DNA of 33,168 bases from G963674665 sp964609625 (GCA_964609625.1 CAZSRS010000043.1:1-33168), one strand, 5' to 3'. Counted from the first letter of the stretch, positions 17,091 through 27,029 are shown. A program made the numbers and translations. Notes: generated by a model from the letters alone, not told the origin.

Positions 17091-17188
17091 ACGCTTTCTT
17101 ATCGACACGTTGCGGATCAACTTGGAAACAGATCGAGCCGACTCACAGCATATCCGGGCCATCCGCATGGCGCGGATGCTGGTGTCGG

Positions 17189-17599
17189 TCAGCGTTCCTC
17201 GTTGTCCTTAATTCTGTTGGAGGCCTCTAGCCCCTTGGACTTAAAGGCATTTTCGATGGTGTACACGAGTTCGTCTATAGCCATGGGTTTCATGAGATAA
17301 TCGAAGGCGCCCCCTTCGATACCGCCCACAGCCGTTGACACGTCGGCATGGCCGGTGAGCAGCACCACGGCAACATGCGGCGCGCGGCGGGTGATCTCAC
17401 TCAGGATCTCGATGCCGTCCATGCCAGGCATCTTGACGTCCAGCACCACGACATCGACAGGTTCTTGTTCCAGAAGTGACAGGCACTCTTCGCCGCAGCT
17501 CGCGGTGATCACAAAGAACTTCCTGTGGTGCAAACGCTTCTTGAGTGTGGCCAGAAAATCGGGCTCGTCATCAACCAGCATAATGCGTATACCACTCAT
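17189..17599 (-). CDS. Single-domain response regulator (REC only)
   Basis: A 136-aa stand-alone receiver. The acidic pocket is VDDEPD at 9-14, phospho-Asp is 54 (VVLDVKMPGMDG), Thr is in LLTGHAD and Lys104 in LMKPMA. There is no output domain; the last 20 residues are a short charged tail. ATG 17599 is preceded by GGGAGAG at good spacing. It lies between the REC-HK gene (110 bases upstream) and the PEP-synthase-like gene. Such receivers usually act as phosphate shuttles in a relay or bind a protein target; the large PEP-synthase-like product is the nearest candidate target. Confidence 0.9.
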   Translation of the reverse strand: MSGIRIMLVDDEPDFLATLKKRLHHRKFFVITASCGEECLSLLEQEPVDVVVLDVKMPGMDGIEILSEITRRAPHVAVVLLTGHADVSTAVGGIEGGAFDYLMKPMAIDELVYTIENAFKSKGLEASNRIKDNEER

Positions 17600-17709
17600 G
17601 TTTTTCTCTCCCGAGACAATACGCCTCGAATCATTGGGGGTCCGCTTCCCATGTGAGTCTATCCCGTCTTCAGGCAGTCGTGCCTGAACTCCGATGGAAG
17701 ATGATGTTC

Positions 17710-18918
17710 TCACGAGTCCTGGTGTTGCTCCCGCTGTTCCATTGCCGGGTCATGCACGGGAAGATAGACCGAGAATGTGGCGCCCTGGCCCAGGACGCTT
17801 TCCACGGTGATGTCGCCGTGCATCTTCTTGATGATCCCGTAGCAGATGGACAATCCCAGGCCGGTTCCCTTTCCGACTGGCTTGGTGGTGAAGAAGGGAT
17901 CGAAAATTCTCGTGAGATTGGCCTCGGGGATGCCTGGGCCGTTATCCGCGATTTGCAGCAGGGCAGCCGGTCCGATCTCGGGGTGCGTGGTGGCGGAGGT
18001 AGCCATGACAATGTGTCCCCCCTTCTCTTCCATGGCGGCTATGGCATTGTTGATGAGGTTCAACAGCACCTGCTGGACCTCCGAGGGTGATGCGGTGATG
18101 CGCGGCAGATCCGGGGCCAACTGCGTTTCCAGACGGACATTGCTGCTCTTGGCCTGCTTCTCCATGAGCTGAAGCATCTCCAGGACCATTTCGTTGAGAT
18201 CCAGCACCTGTTGTCGGGTCTCGGACTTGCGGGCAAAGTGCAGCAGCTTGTGGGTGATCTCTTTGCACCGTCGGCCCTGGACGCGAATCAACTCAAGGGA
18301 GTGGCTCAGTTCCTCATGGTCGATATGACCATCGTCGTTGTCTTCCAACAGGTCCATGATCCACTCGGCTTCCTGGATCATGATGGCCACCGGGTTGTTG
18401 ATCTCGTGGGCCACGCCGGCAGCCAGGGTCCCCAACGAGGCCAGGCGTTCGGCCTCGGCCATGCGTTGCGCCATCTGGTCACGGAAGAGCGCCTCGCGGC
18501 GGCGTTCCTCGCGGCGGACAACGGTATCGTACGCCTGGCGGATCTTCCGGGCCAGGTGGTCGATCTCCACGGGTTTGATCAGATAATCGAAGGCGCCGTC
18601 TTTCATTCCCTGCACCCCGTCGGCGGTGGTGGCGTGGCCGGTGATGAGCACCACCTCCGTGTCGGGGTATTCCGCTTTCAGCCGCTTGAGGGTCTCCAGA
18701 CCGTCCATGCCCGGAAGCCTGACGTCCAGGACCACCACGGAGGCCGGCCTGTGGGCCATTACCTCGAGGCACTCCTCTCCGGATGCCGCATTCCTGGGCG
18801 CGAAGCCTCGCAATTCCAGTCGCTGGCTCACGCTGTCACGAAAGCCGGCCTCATCGTCGACCAGCAAGAAGTCCAGGGGACCGTCTTCCCGCACGTTCTG
18901 AAGCAAATAATCATCCAC
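17710..18918 (-). CDS. REC-histidine kinase, cytoplasmic
   Basis: A 402-aa soluble kinase with an N-terminal receiver (about 14-130; Asp65 in VVLDVRLPGMDG, Lys in YLIKPVEI), a coiled-coil linker (about 132-160) and a NtrB-like transmitter. The H-box is LAAGVAHEINNPVAIM with His171. The N-box is NLINNAIAAME, then ADNGPGIPE, FDPFFTTKPVGKGTGLGLS and a complete C-terminus. The start codon is GTG, preceded by CAGGAG. Because the receiver precedes the kinase, the kinase is probably controlled by phosphorylation from another kinase rather than sensing directly. It heads the three-gene unit with a receiver and the PEP-synthase-like protein. Confidence 0.92.
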   Translation of the reverse strand: MDDYLLQNVREDGPLDFLLVDDEAGFRDSVSQRLELRGFAPRNAASGEECLEVMAHRPASVVVLDVRLPGMDGLETLKRLKAEYPDTEVVLITGHATTADGVQGMKDGAFDYLIKPVEIDHLARKIRQAYDTVVRREERRREALFRDQMAQRMAEAERLASLGTLAAGVAHEINNPVAIMIQEAEWIMDLLEDNDDGHIDHEELSHSLELIRVQGRRCKEITHKLLHFARKSETRQQVLDLNEMVLEMLQLMEKQAKSSNVRLETQLAPDLPRITASPSEVQQVLLNLINNAIAAMEEKGGHIVMATSATTHPEIGPAALLQIADNGPGIPEANLTRIFDPFFTTKPVGKGTGLGLSICYGIIKKMHGDITVESVLGQGATFSVYLPVHDPAMEQREQHQDS

Positions 18919-19405
18919 TGTCGCAACTCCTGCGTGCTGTCATCTCGGGTCCATGCACTTGCAATCAGACCTCAGGCCCTGGGTGGGCTTGCCGGGATTG
19001 CCCCTCGCGGACCGGGATGCAGGTGGGACACGAGAACCATGTGCGCCTGTGCCACCGGCCTGAGCTGGCACCGTGCAACGCAGTTATTCAGGAATTTGGT
19101 TCATAAGGCAATTCTTTTATACACAACTGCAGTACTTCGCATTCATGAGAAAAAAAGAACATGGATATGACGTATAAAACTCGAGTTCCTTCCATAATCT
19201 CCTGTCATGATGCAGTGCAACGTCCGCCCACGAAACGGATGGTTTTACAGCTGGATGTACGAGAGTTCCCAAGTCCACCGAGAGTTGCCCATTCCTGTGG
19301 CGTTGCAATGCCTGCCCGCTCACTGCCGAAAAGGGGACACGGTATGACTGGAAGAGTCCAGGTCGGACATGTCCACGAGCTGCCCTGGACTCCGGAAAAA
19401 ACACA
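18919..19405. other. Intergenic region between two minus-strand signalling units
   Basis: 487 bases. It should contain the promoter of the REC-HK unit; I could not settle on clear boxes. GAGTCCAGG (19354-19362) and CCTGGACTC (19384-19392) form a perfect 9-bp inverted repeat around 21 bases, just past the end of the degenerate-kinase gene, but no T-run follows it on the minus strand. A short candidate gene is listed separately. Confidence 0.5.
19088..19195 (-). CDS. Candidate small protein, 35 aa
   Basis: ATG 19195 is preceded at ideal spacing by CAGGAG. The frame encodes 35 residues with a hydrophobic core (VLYVISMFFF) followed by two Cys (ECEVLQLC) and an acidic/proline tail. The stretch is more AT-rich than its surroundings. 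I recognise no family. The evidence is only the ribosome-binding site and composition, so it may be chance; an upstream leader role for the REC-HK unit is possible. Confidence 0.25.
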   Translation of the reverse strand: MEGTRVLYVISMFFFSHECEVLQLCIKELPYEPNS

Positions 19406-20104
19406 TCACGAGCGCATAGCTCCCCGCGGGGGGCCCGGCTCCTTCGTGTTCTCGGTAACGCACTTCAGGCGCAATTCCAAGGTGCCGGCGCCGCGGTTCA
19501 GTTCGAGGTGCGCGCCCAGGAGTTCCGCGGCAAGGGCCGTGGTCTTGTCCGGAAAAGGCTCTTCCTGGTCCGCTTGGGGGTCCTTGGCCAATCCGAACAT
19601 CCGCAGGACGCAGGCGCCCCCCTCCACGCGCATGGTCAATGTCGTGCCCTGGTTCGGGTCCAAACCGCGAAATGCTGCCCTCAGATACCCGTACAGTAGT
19701 TGTTGCACGTAGAACGGGGCGGCATCCACCGCGACGCACTCGTCGCAGAGATCGAGATAGACGGTACGGGCCTTGGGAAAGCAGGAGGAGAGATCGACCA
19801 TGAACCGCACTATCCGCCCCAGGTCCAGACGGATAACGGGTTCGTCGGTGCTGTGGGCCAGGGAGTTGATGCGGCCCACGAGCTTTTGTCCACGTTCCGC
19901 CTCTTCCACGATGCGGCGCAATAGTTTCGCCATGCGGGCCGGATCCACTCCCCCGCCCGTTGACTGGAAGGCACCCAGATCTTCAAGCAACCCGGATGTC
20001 TCGCAGATGGTGGCCATGACATTCTGCAGTTCGTGGGTCAGGTGCACGTTCAGGCGACCGAAGGTGTGCAGGGTTTCGAAAGGGACGTGCGAGATGTCGC
20101 GCAT
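19406..20104 (-). CDS. Degenerate histidine kinase, candidate phosphotransferase
   Basis: A 232-aa protein with the outline of a small kinase but no membrane segment. Residues 15-85 look like a DHp helical hairpin, with His24 in LNVHLTHELQNVM in the H-box position. The following region keeps the spacing of a CA domain (APFYVQQLLYGYLRAAFRG where the N-box should be, ALAAELLGAHLEL at the G2 position). It lacks the N-box Asn, the DxGxG motif and the GxGLG lid, so it should not bind ATP normally. This combination is known in Spo0B and ChpT, which transfer phosphate between receivers. ATG 20104 has GGAG upstream and lies 2 bases after the receiver stop; a GTG at 20110 is an alternative. It is last in the RR-HK-RR unit. 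Confidence 0.7.
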   Translation of the reverse strand: MRDISHVPFETLHTFGRLNVHLTHELQNVMATICETSGLLEDLGAFQSTGGGVDPARMAKLLRRIVEEAERGQKLVGRINSLAHSTDEPVIRLDLGRIVRFMVDLSSCFPKARTVYLDLCDECVAVDAAPFYVQQLLYGYLRAAFRGLDPNQGTTLTMRVEGGACVLRMFGLAKDPQADQEEPFPDKTTALAAELLGAHLELNRGAGTLELRLKCVTENTKEPGPPRGAMRS

Positions 20105-20106
20105 GT

Positions 20107-20484
20107 TCACTCTCCAAGTAGAATGTCGCTCATGACCCTGTTGATGCTCGCCACGAGATCATCGATGGGCATGGGCTTGACCAGATAGCAGGAGGCTTCC
20201 GCGGAGCAGGTCTTGAACTCGTCCTCGCTTCCGTGTCCCGTGAAGAAAATGAACCGCGTGTCCGGCGAGACCCGAACCAGTTCCCGCTTAAGCTCCACGC
20301 CCCCCAATTGCGGCATCTTCACGTCAAGGATGGCCAGATCGTAGCGCTTTTTCGAGGCCCTATCCAGGGCCTCCGCGCCTGACACGACCCAATCCGCGTC
20401 AAAGCCCCGCAGGATCAGGCGTTGTGCCAAGGCTGAAACAAACTGCTTCTCGTCGTCAACCAAGAGTATCTTCAGAGTCGTCAC
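20107..20484 (-). CDS. Single-domain response regulator (REC only)
   Basis: A 125-aa receiver with phospho-Asp54 (LAILDVKMPQLGG), Thr in FTGHGSED and Lys103 (YLVKPMPI), and no output domain. The start is GTG 20484, preceded by GGAGG. It lies inside the 3' end of the sensor kinase gene (29-nt overlap), which implies tight co-expression. Downstream, the degenerate kinase begins right after the stop. The arrangement HK, REC, His-phosphotransferase suggests this receiver accepts phosphate from the Cache kinase and passes it to His24 of the next protein. That order is inferred from gene layout only. Confidence 0.9.
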   Translation of the reverse strand: MTTLKILLVDDEKQFVSALAQRLILRGFDADWVVSGAEALDRASKKRYDLAILDVKMPQLGGVELKRELVRVSPDTRFIFFTGHGSEDEFKTCSAEASCYLVKPMPIDDLVASINRVMSDILLGE

Positions 20485-22210
20485 GTTGTTCCTCCATATC
20501 CAGGGGCAGGGTGACGATGAACGTCGTGCCCTTGTTCATTTCGCTTTCAACGATGATGGTTCCACCAAGCTTTCGCACGAGGCCGTAGGTAATGGACAGT
20601 CCAAGTCCGGACCCTTCCTTTTTCCCCTTGGTCGTGAAGAACGGTTCGAAGATGCGGTTTAGATGTTGGGGCGCTATGCCGCACCCCGTGTCGATGAATC
20701 GCAACGTCACGTACCGATCGTCCGGGCGACTCGCCTCGATGCTCAACCGCCCCCCAGGGGTCATGGCCTGGAGCGCGTTCGTGACCAGGTTCAGGGTTAT
20801 CTGCTGCAGTTTGCCCCGGTCCGAGCGGATGGCCGGCAAGTCGGAGGGGATGTCCACACCCACCTCGATGCCGCGGTATTCGGCCTCCTTTTCCAGAAAC
20901 CGAAGCACATCACGCACCACCTTGCCCAGGTCGAGTTCCTCGATATTGAGGTCGATCTTGCAGGCGAAACCGAGGAGCTGCTTGGTTATCAGTCCGCAAC
21001 GCTCCACGGATTCGAGCACGATGTCGATGTTCTCCACCAAGGTGGGATCCGGCTCGCGGCCCGGCAAGGTGAGCATGTCGCGCACGAGGCCGGCGCGCTC
21101 GGAAATGACGGCCAGGGGATTGTTGATCTCATGGGCAACGCCGGCGGCCAGGCGCCCGATGGACGCGAGGCGTCCGGTCTGCTCCATACGCTCCATGACC
21201 TGGGCCTGGCGCACGTTGGAATCGTAGATGGCATTGGTCATGTAGGTGGAGATGATGTAAATGGCCGAGACGATGATCACCAGACTTATGCCGGCCATCC
21301 ACAGCAGGTCCATGCGTGGCTTCAGCCAGCCGATCATGGCGTCGGACATGGGCTTGACCACGCAGAGAATGAACGGTGAGTTGGTGATGTAGGCGTAGGC
21401 CACCAGGACGTCTTCGCCCTTGTTGTCCGTGACGATGAAATGATCGGTACGCTCCTTGAACTCCGGCACCGGGATGCCCGCGGTCTGGGAGATGGTTCCG
21501 TATCTCCTGGACGGAGTCTGGAGCACTCCCTTCTGGTTGATGAGGAAGGCGTCGCCGTTCCTGCCCACCTCCAGGGAGGAGAGCATGGTGGAGAACGAAA
21601 TGATGTCCAGCGTGGCACGTAGCAGGAAAGGACACCCTGCATCGGTCTTGCCCCGCACCGCCACGATGGCGTGCGACATGTTGCGGAATCCCAGAAACAC
21701 GTCGCTGACATAGGCTCCGGTTTCCATGGCCGTCTTGAACCACGGCACATTCTTGTAGGAGCGGTTCTGTAGGTCAAAGGGACCTGCATAGGACACCTGG
21801 AGACCATCTTCGCAAAGCAGGCCGAGATCGACGATTCCCGCGAAACCGGCACGCATGTTCCTGAGCACCTGGGCCAGGTGTTCGGAATCCTCCAGCTTCG
21901 AATAGGTCTCCTCGCGCAGGATGTATTCCAGCACCGAGCGCCGTTCATCGAGAAAGTAGGTCACCGTGCGCCTGGCGTTGGAGGCGGTCCGCACGGTACG
22001 CAGGACCTGCTCCGAACGCGCCACGTGCCCAGTGAGTGTGTAGTCGATGGCTGTGAGAATGAACAACGGCAGCAGCGACACCGCCGCGAGCAGCGCGATG
22101 GAGAGCAGCCACAAGGAGCGATAGTTGAGGAACCCCTGCCGCGCCAGAGCCCTGGGGTGGGGCTTGAGAAACTTGGGCACAAGACAGGAGGCGAGACGCC
22201 GCAGATTCAT
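20456..22210 (-). CDS. Membrane sensor histidine kinase with periplasmic Cache-like domain
   Basis: A 584-aa kinase. Membrane segments at about 32-56 and 303-327 enclose a periplasmic domain of about 245 residues with Cache features (a long first helix with DERRSVLEY, then PWFKTAMETGAYVSDVFLG and FLINQKGVLQTP). No HAMP is evident; a short coiled coil leads to the H-box LAAGVAHEINNPLAVI with His360. N-box NLVTNALQAM, IDTGCGI and FFTTKGKKEGSGLGLS are intact, so it should be an active NtrB-type kinase. ATG 22210 overlaps the TGA of the upstream receiver by 4 nt. The ligand is unknown; small organic anions are typical for Cache domains. Confidence 0.92.
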   Translation of the reverse strand: MNLRRLASCLVPKFLKPHPRALARQGFLNYRSLWLLSIALLAAVSLLPLFILTAIDYTLTGHVARSEQVLRTVRTASNARRTVTYFLDERRSVLEYILREETYSKLEDSEHLAQVLRNMRAGFAGIVDLGLLCEDGLQVSYAGPFDLQNRSYKNVPWFKTAMETGAYVSDVFLGFRNMSHAIVAVRGKTDAGCPFLLRATLDIISFSTMLSSLEVGRNGDAFLINQKGVLQTPSRRYGTISQTAGIPVPEFKERTDHFIVTDNKGEDVLVAYAYITNSPFILCVVKPMSDAMIGWLKPRMDLLWMAGISLVIIVSAIYIISTYMTNAIYDSNVRQAQVMERMEQTGRLASIGRLAAGVAHEINNPLAVISERAGLVRDMLTLPGREPDPTLVENIDIVLESVERCGLITKQLLGFACKIDLNIEELDLGKVVRDVLRFLEKEAEYRGIEVGVDIPSDLPAIRSDRGKLQQITLNLVTNALQAMTPGGRLSIEASRPDDRYVTLRFIDTGCGIAPQHLNRIFEPFFTTKGKKEGSGLGLSITYGLVRKLGGTIIVESEMNKGTTFIVTLPLDMEEQRDDSEDTLG

Positions 22211-22566
22211 TCTTTTTCCCTTTCTCCACGCAGAATGGTCGCAAGCTTGTCGGCCCCGATGGGCTTGTTTATGAATGAAACAGCCCCCAACGCCAAACAG
22301 ATCTTGCGGTCCTGATCGCTGCCGTGCCCGGTGAGCATGTGCACGGGCATTTCCGGACAGTTCTTTCTGGCGTGACGCAGCACCTTCATCCCACTGGCGT
22401 CAGGCAGGCGCAGATCCAGAACCATGGCCTCGAAAGGTTCCGCATCGAGTGTCTGGATGGCCCCTGCCGCGTCAAAGGCCACTGCCGGCTTGAAGCCGCG
22501 CAGGTGCAGCCTCTCCGCAAGGGCCTCGACGAACCCGACTTCATCGTCAACAAGGAGAATGCGCAT
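22207..22566 (-). CDS. Single-domain response regulator (REC only)
   Basis: A 119-aa receiver, first gene of the minus-strand unit RR-HK-RR-degenerate kinase. Phospho-Asp51 (AMVLDLRLPDASG), Thr in MLTGHGSD and Lys101 (FINKPIG) are present. No output domain. Its ATG is 115 bases from the divergent permease start, so the two units share a regulatory region. The ribosome-binding site is weak (AAAGA). Placing the receiver first, before the kinase, is unusual but occurs elsewhere in this window's design. Confidence 0.9.
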   Translation of the reverse strand: MRILLVDDEVGFVEALAERLHLRGFKPAVAFDAAGAIQTLDAEPFEAMVLDLRLPDASGMKVLRHARKNCPEMPVHMLTGHGSDQDRKICLALGAVSFINKPIGADKLATILRGEREKE

Positions 22567-22594
22567 GTTTCAAATCTTTACTTTGATAAAAGTA

Positions 22595-22623
22595 TTGACA
22601 CAGCATCTGGAGCCAATTAAACA
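22595..22623 (+). promoter_or_regulatory. Candidate sigma-70 promoter of the TauE/SafE unit
   Basis: A perfect TTGACA (22595-22600) is followed after 17 bases by TAAACA (22618-22623), about 60 bases before the permease start. The 115-base divergent region also has GTTTCAAA twice as direct repeats (22567-22574 and 22651-22658), possible binding sites. Confidence 0.45.
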
Positions 22624-22681
22624 CAAGTTGTTTCGTTTGTAAATGGCTTTGTTTCAAAAAACCACAGCAAGAGGTTTCAGC

Positions 22682-23692
22682 ATGCGCGGATTCGAATTTT
22701 CATCGCCACCCTTTGTCTGGGCAACAGCGGGCGTACTGGTCTCGATCACGCTCCTCGTTCTTCTCCTCGTGCCCGATCTGGCCCTCGCTTCCGAGGCCGC
22801 GGGGGAAGCCGCGGCGGCAGCAGTAGACACCCATCCCTGGTGGTTCTGGCCACTGGTGCTCCTGGTGTTCTGCTTCGTGCTGGGCATCATCGCCGTGCTT
22901 GCGGGCGTAGGCGGGGGCGTGCTCTACGTGCCCCTGGTCAGCGGATTCTTTCCATTTCACATCGACTTCGTGCGCGGCGCGGGCCTGATGGTCGCCCTGG
23001 CCGGTGCCCTGGCCGCGGGTCCGGGGCTGTTGCGTCGCAACCTGGCCAGTCTGCGCATGTCTTTGCCCATGGCGCTCATCGCATCCGCGAGTTCCATCGG
23101 CGGCGCCATCCTCGGCCTGCATCTCTCGCAACTCAATCCCGACATCCTGCAGATCTGTCTCGGCTCCACCATCGTGGGCATCGCCATCCTGCTGCTCGCC
23201 AGTAAGAACTCGGCAATTCCCGACGTCAAAAAACAGGACGCCCTGGGCATGGCCCTGGGCATCGGCGGCGCCTATTTCGACGAATCCATGAACCAGAAGA
23301 TCACCTGGAAGACGCATCGCACGCTCCTGGCACTGGTCACCTTCATCCTCATCGGCATCCTGGCCGGCATGTTCGGTCTCGGCGCCGGCTGGGCCAATGT
23401 GCCTGTGTTCAATCTCATGATGGGGGCGCCGCTGAAGATCTCCGTGGCCACCAGCAAGTTCCTGCTCTCCATCACCGACACCTCGGCCGCCTGGATTTAC
23501 ATCAACAAGGGCTGCGTCATCCCCCTGATGGCTATTCCCTCCATCATCGGGTTGATGCTCGGGTCCTTCGTGGGCGTCAGATTGTTGAGCATTGCAAAGC
23601 CAAAGTTCATCCGTTACATGGTAATCATAGTCCTTCTCTTCGCCGGTCTCAAGGCCGTGGACAAGGGTTTGCACCTCGGACTGCTCGGCTGA
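22682..23692 (+). CDS. TauE/SafE-family permease (sulfite/organosulfonate/anion exporter-like)
   Basis: A 336-aa inner-membrane protein of the TauE/SafE (formerly DUF81) family. After an N-terminal hydrophobic segment (about 12-36) come eight or so membrane segments with the family's internal duplication: AVLAGVGGGVLYVPLV at 71-86 mirrors AGMFGLGAGWANVPVF at 228-243. Characterised relatives export sulfite, sulfoacetate or similar anions, or take up organic acids; the substrate here cannot be read from sequence. I chose ATG 22682 (AAGAGG upstream); an in-frame ATG at 22643 would add 13 residues. It leads a plus-strand unit with a small membrane protein and two receiver proteins, divergent from a sensor-kinase unit. 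Confidence 0.9.
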   Translation: MRGFEFSSPPFVWATAGVLVSITLLVLLLVPDLALASEAAGEAAAAAVDTHPWWFWPLVLLVFCFVLGIIAVLAGVGGGVLYVPLVSGFFPFHIDFVRGAGLMVALAGALAAGPGLLRRNLASLRMSLPMALIASASSIGGAILGLHLSQLNPDILQICLGSTIVGIAILLLASKNSAIPDVKKQDALGMALGIGGAYFDESMNQKITWKTHRTLLALVTFILIGILAGMFGLGAGWANVPVFNLMMGAPLKISVATSKFLLSITDTSAAWIYINKGCVIPLMAIPSIIGLMLGSFVGVRLLSIAKPKFIRYMVIIVLLFAGLKAVDKGLHLGLLG

Positions 23693-23735
23693 CGGCAACA
23701 GACCGGAAACGGATCACACATCAAGGAGAAACGGC

Positions 23736-24164
23736 ATGAGTCAGTACACCGACCCCGATATCCGGCCGATGCCGGAGCAGATCATCTACGCGAACATCCT
23801 CGGTCTTGGCGCCAACCTCGGCATCCTGATCATGGCCGTCACGTATATCTTGTACGTGACGGGCACCATCGGCGCGCATGTTGAATTGGAAATGGTGGTA
23901 CGCAACTGGCACCTCAACGTGCAGGATTTCATCCATGCCACGAACGCCCCCCATGGCTGGGGCTGGGTTGGCCTGCTGGTCAAGGGTGATTATCTCAACT
24001 TCATAGGCATGGCCTTGCTGGCCCTGTTGACCATCATCTGCTATCTGGTGTTGCTGCCCGGTTTCGTACGGCGTAAGGATTGGACATACTTCAGCATCTG
24101 CTTGGCCGAAGTGGTGGTCCTATCCCTGGCGGCATCCGGCATTTTCGGCAGCGGTGGACACTAG
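23736..24164 (+). CDS. Small 3-TM membrane protein, permease partner
   Basis: A 142-aa membrane protein with three predicted membrane segments at about 22-44 (GANLGILIMAVTYILYV), 87-107 (IGMALLALLTIICYLVLLPG) and 117-137 (YFSICLAEVVVLSLAASGI). The topology and position after a TauE/SafE gene recall DUF1634 proteins, which often sit beside such permeases, but I cannot confirm the family. A soluble loop of about 40 residues (VVRNWHLNVQDFIHATNAPH) lies on one side. AAGGAG precedes the ATG; the gap to the permease stop is 43 bases. It probably forms a complex with the permease. Confidence 0.75.
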   Translation: MSQYTDPDIRPMPEQIIYANILGLGANLGILIMAVTYILYVTGTIGAHVELEMVVRNWHLNVQDFIHATNAPHGWGWVGLLVKGDYLNFIGMALLALLTIICYLVLLPGFVRRKDWTYFSICLAEVVVLSLAASGIFGSGGH

Positions 24165-24198
24165 GCCCCACCCATAGCGAAACAGAAGGAGTTCCCCC

Positions 24199-24996
24199 AT
24201 GAGCGAAAAAAAAGCAATCGTCCTTCTTGTGGACGACAAGAAAGAATTTCTGGAGACGCTGGCCGAGCGTGTACGCTTGAAGGGTTTCGCCACCCTCGAG
24301 GCGGGAACCGGTGCCGAAGCCCTCAAACTGGCCGCCGAGAATGAAATCGATCTGGCCGTGGTCGATCTCAAACTGCCGGATATGGACGGACTGGATGTGA
24401 TCACCCGCCTGAAGCGGGACAAGCCTGGCCTGGAAACCCTGCTGCTCACCGGCTACGGCAGCGACAAGCTGCGTGAGGCCAGCGACGCGCTGAACACCGC
24501 CTACTTCGAAAAGCAGGACATGAGCGGATTCTGGGCTTTTCTGGCCGGCTTTTCCAGGCGTCCGGCCTTCCTGGTGGTGGACGACGAGGAAGCCTTCCTG
24601 GACACCGTGGCGCAGCGCGTGCTACTCAAGGGTTTCGAGGTGCATACCGCCAACAGCGGCGCCGAGGCCCTGAAGATCGCCGCCAAGGAAAAAATCGATT
24701 ACGCCGTGGTGGACCTCAAGCTCGGCGACATGGACGGCCTGGACCTCATCACCAAACTCAAGCGCGAGCAGCCCGGGATGCAGACCATGCTGCTCACGGC
24801 CTTCGGCAGTGAAAAGCTGCGCGAGGCAACCAAGGCCTTGAACACGGAGTACTTCGAAAAGCAGGGCATGGGCAGCTTCTGGGCGTTCCTGAAGCGCATT
24901 CCCCGACGTTTCGAGGATGCCATGGCCGCGGCGGGCATGGCCACTGGCGGCGATCTCGAAGACGCCGAAGCCATAGACAAAAGCAGCCGTAAATAG
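24199..24996 (+). CDS. Tandem receiver protein REC-REC
   Basis: A 265-aa protein of two receivers in a row (about 6-115 and 122-232) and a short Ala/Asp-rich tail, with no output domain. Phospho-Asp56 and Lys105 serve the first, Asp172 and Lys221 the second. The halves are clearly an internal duplication: DLKLPDMDGLD versus DLKLGDMDGLD, and NTAYFEKQ versus NTEYFEKQ. In both, the conserved Lys is followed by Gln instead of Pro, and the second lost the usual Pro after the phospho-Asp strand. The next gene has the same FEKQ. The AGAAGGAG-type ribosome-binding site is good. It may bridge or buffer phosphate within the relay. Confidence 0.9.
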   Translation: MSEKKAIVLLVDDKKEFLETLAERVRLKGFATLEAGTGAEALKLAAENEIDLAVVDLKLPDMDGLDVITRLKRDKPGLETLLLTGYGSDKLREASDALNTAYFEKQDMSGFWAFLAGFSRRPAFLVVDDEEAFLDTVAQRVLLKGFEVHTANSGAEALKIAAKEKIDYAVVDLKLGDMDGLDLITKLKREQPGMQTMLLTAFGSEKLREATKALNTEYFEKQGMGSFWAFLKRIPRRFEDAMAAAGMATGGDLEDAEAIDKSSRK

Positions 24997-25162
24997 ATTC
25001 GGCATCAACCATGGGGAGCGCTCCACCAATGCCGTGCCTCGTCGGTGAGCGACACCACCCCGCGACCGGGATACGGGAGGGGTTCAGCATCCCGAGGAAC
25101 ACCTCCCGCTCGCTTCCACGTTGCGGCGTACTCCCCCTGTTACCAAGGCGCTACTACTGATC

Positions 25163-26533
<1,371 letters not shown>

Positions 26534-26629
26534 CCGGTTTTTCCTTCCCCCGCCCTGCCTCCATCCTGGTGCATGCCCGGCGCGACACCCCGCACCAGGC
26601 CTGCCCGGCTGAGCAACGCCCTCCAGGTC

Positions 26630-26651
26630 GCATGCCCCACATGGGGCGTGC
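26630..26651 (+). terminator. Hairpin after the REC-AAA+ gene
   Basis: GCATGCCCC (26630-26638) pairs with GGGGCGTGC (26643-26651), nine pairs including one G-U, with a 4-base loop. No T-run follows, so termination is uncertain. It separates the signalling unit from the next gene. Confidence 0.25.
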
Positions 26652-26723
26652 TCGGACTGGACATGACCGCAACCCGTCACGTACCTTATGCGTGGTTACA
26701 CTGCTTACACCTGGGAGGGGAAG

Positions 26724-27029
26724 ATGATCCGGCTCATGCGGTTTGTGCTCTTGATGGCGCTGTGCCTGGTGCCCGCCGTACCGGTTTCGGCACAGCCCAT
26801 GGATTTCAGGCGGGTGTCCTGCTCCGGTACCGCCGAGGCCCTGGAAAAGGCCGACGCCACGCAGCAGGTGGCCATCATTTCCTGGCTTCTGGGTTACGCC
26901 TCGTGCACCAACGGCAACACGACCCTGGACGCCCCGAACATCGAACAACGGGTCAAGGACATCTTTGCCTTCTGCGCCAGGCACCCGGAGCTGAACGTTC
27001 TCGAGGCGATCGACAACACCTGGCGCTGA
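26724..27029 (+). CDS. Small exported HdeA/HdeB-like protein
   Basis: A 101-aa protein with a Sec signal peptide (about 1-24, RFVLLMALCLVPAVPVSAQ). The mature part has three Cys (33, 61, 84). The outline C(33)-...-WLLGYASC...-FCARHP resembles HdeA/HdeB acid-stress chaperones, in which two Cys about 48 residues apart form a disulfide; here Cys33 and Cys84 are 51 apart. HdeA-like proteins prevent aggregation of periplasmic proteins at low pH, but other Rap1a/Tai-like small exported families share this outline, so function is tentative. The ATG at 26724 has GGGAGGGG just upstream; a longer frame from 26688 lacks one. It is convergent with the kinase operon to the right. Confidence 0.75.
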   Translation: MIRLMRFVLLMALCLVPAVPVSAQPMDFRRVSCSGTAEALEKADATQQVAIISWLLGYASCTNGNTTLDAPNIEQRVKDIFAFCARHPELNVLEAIDNTWR

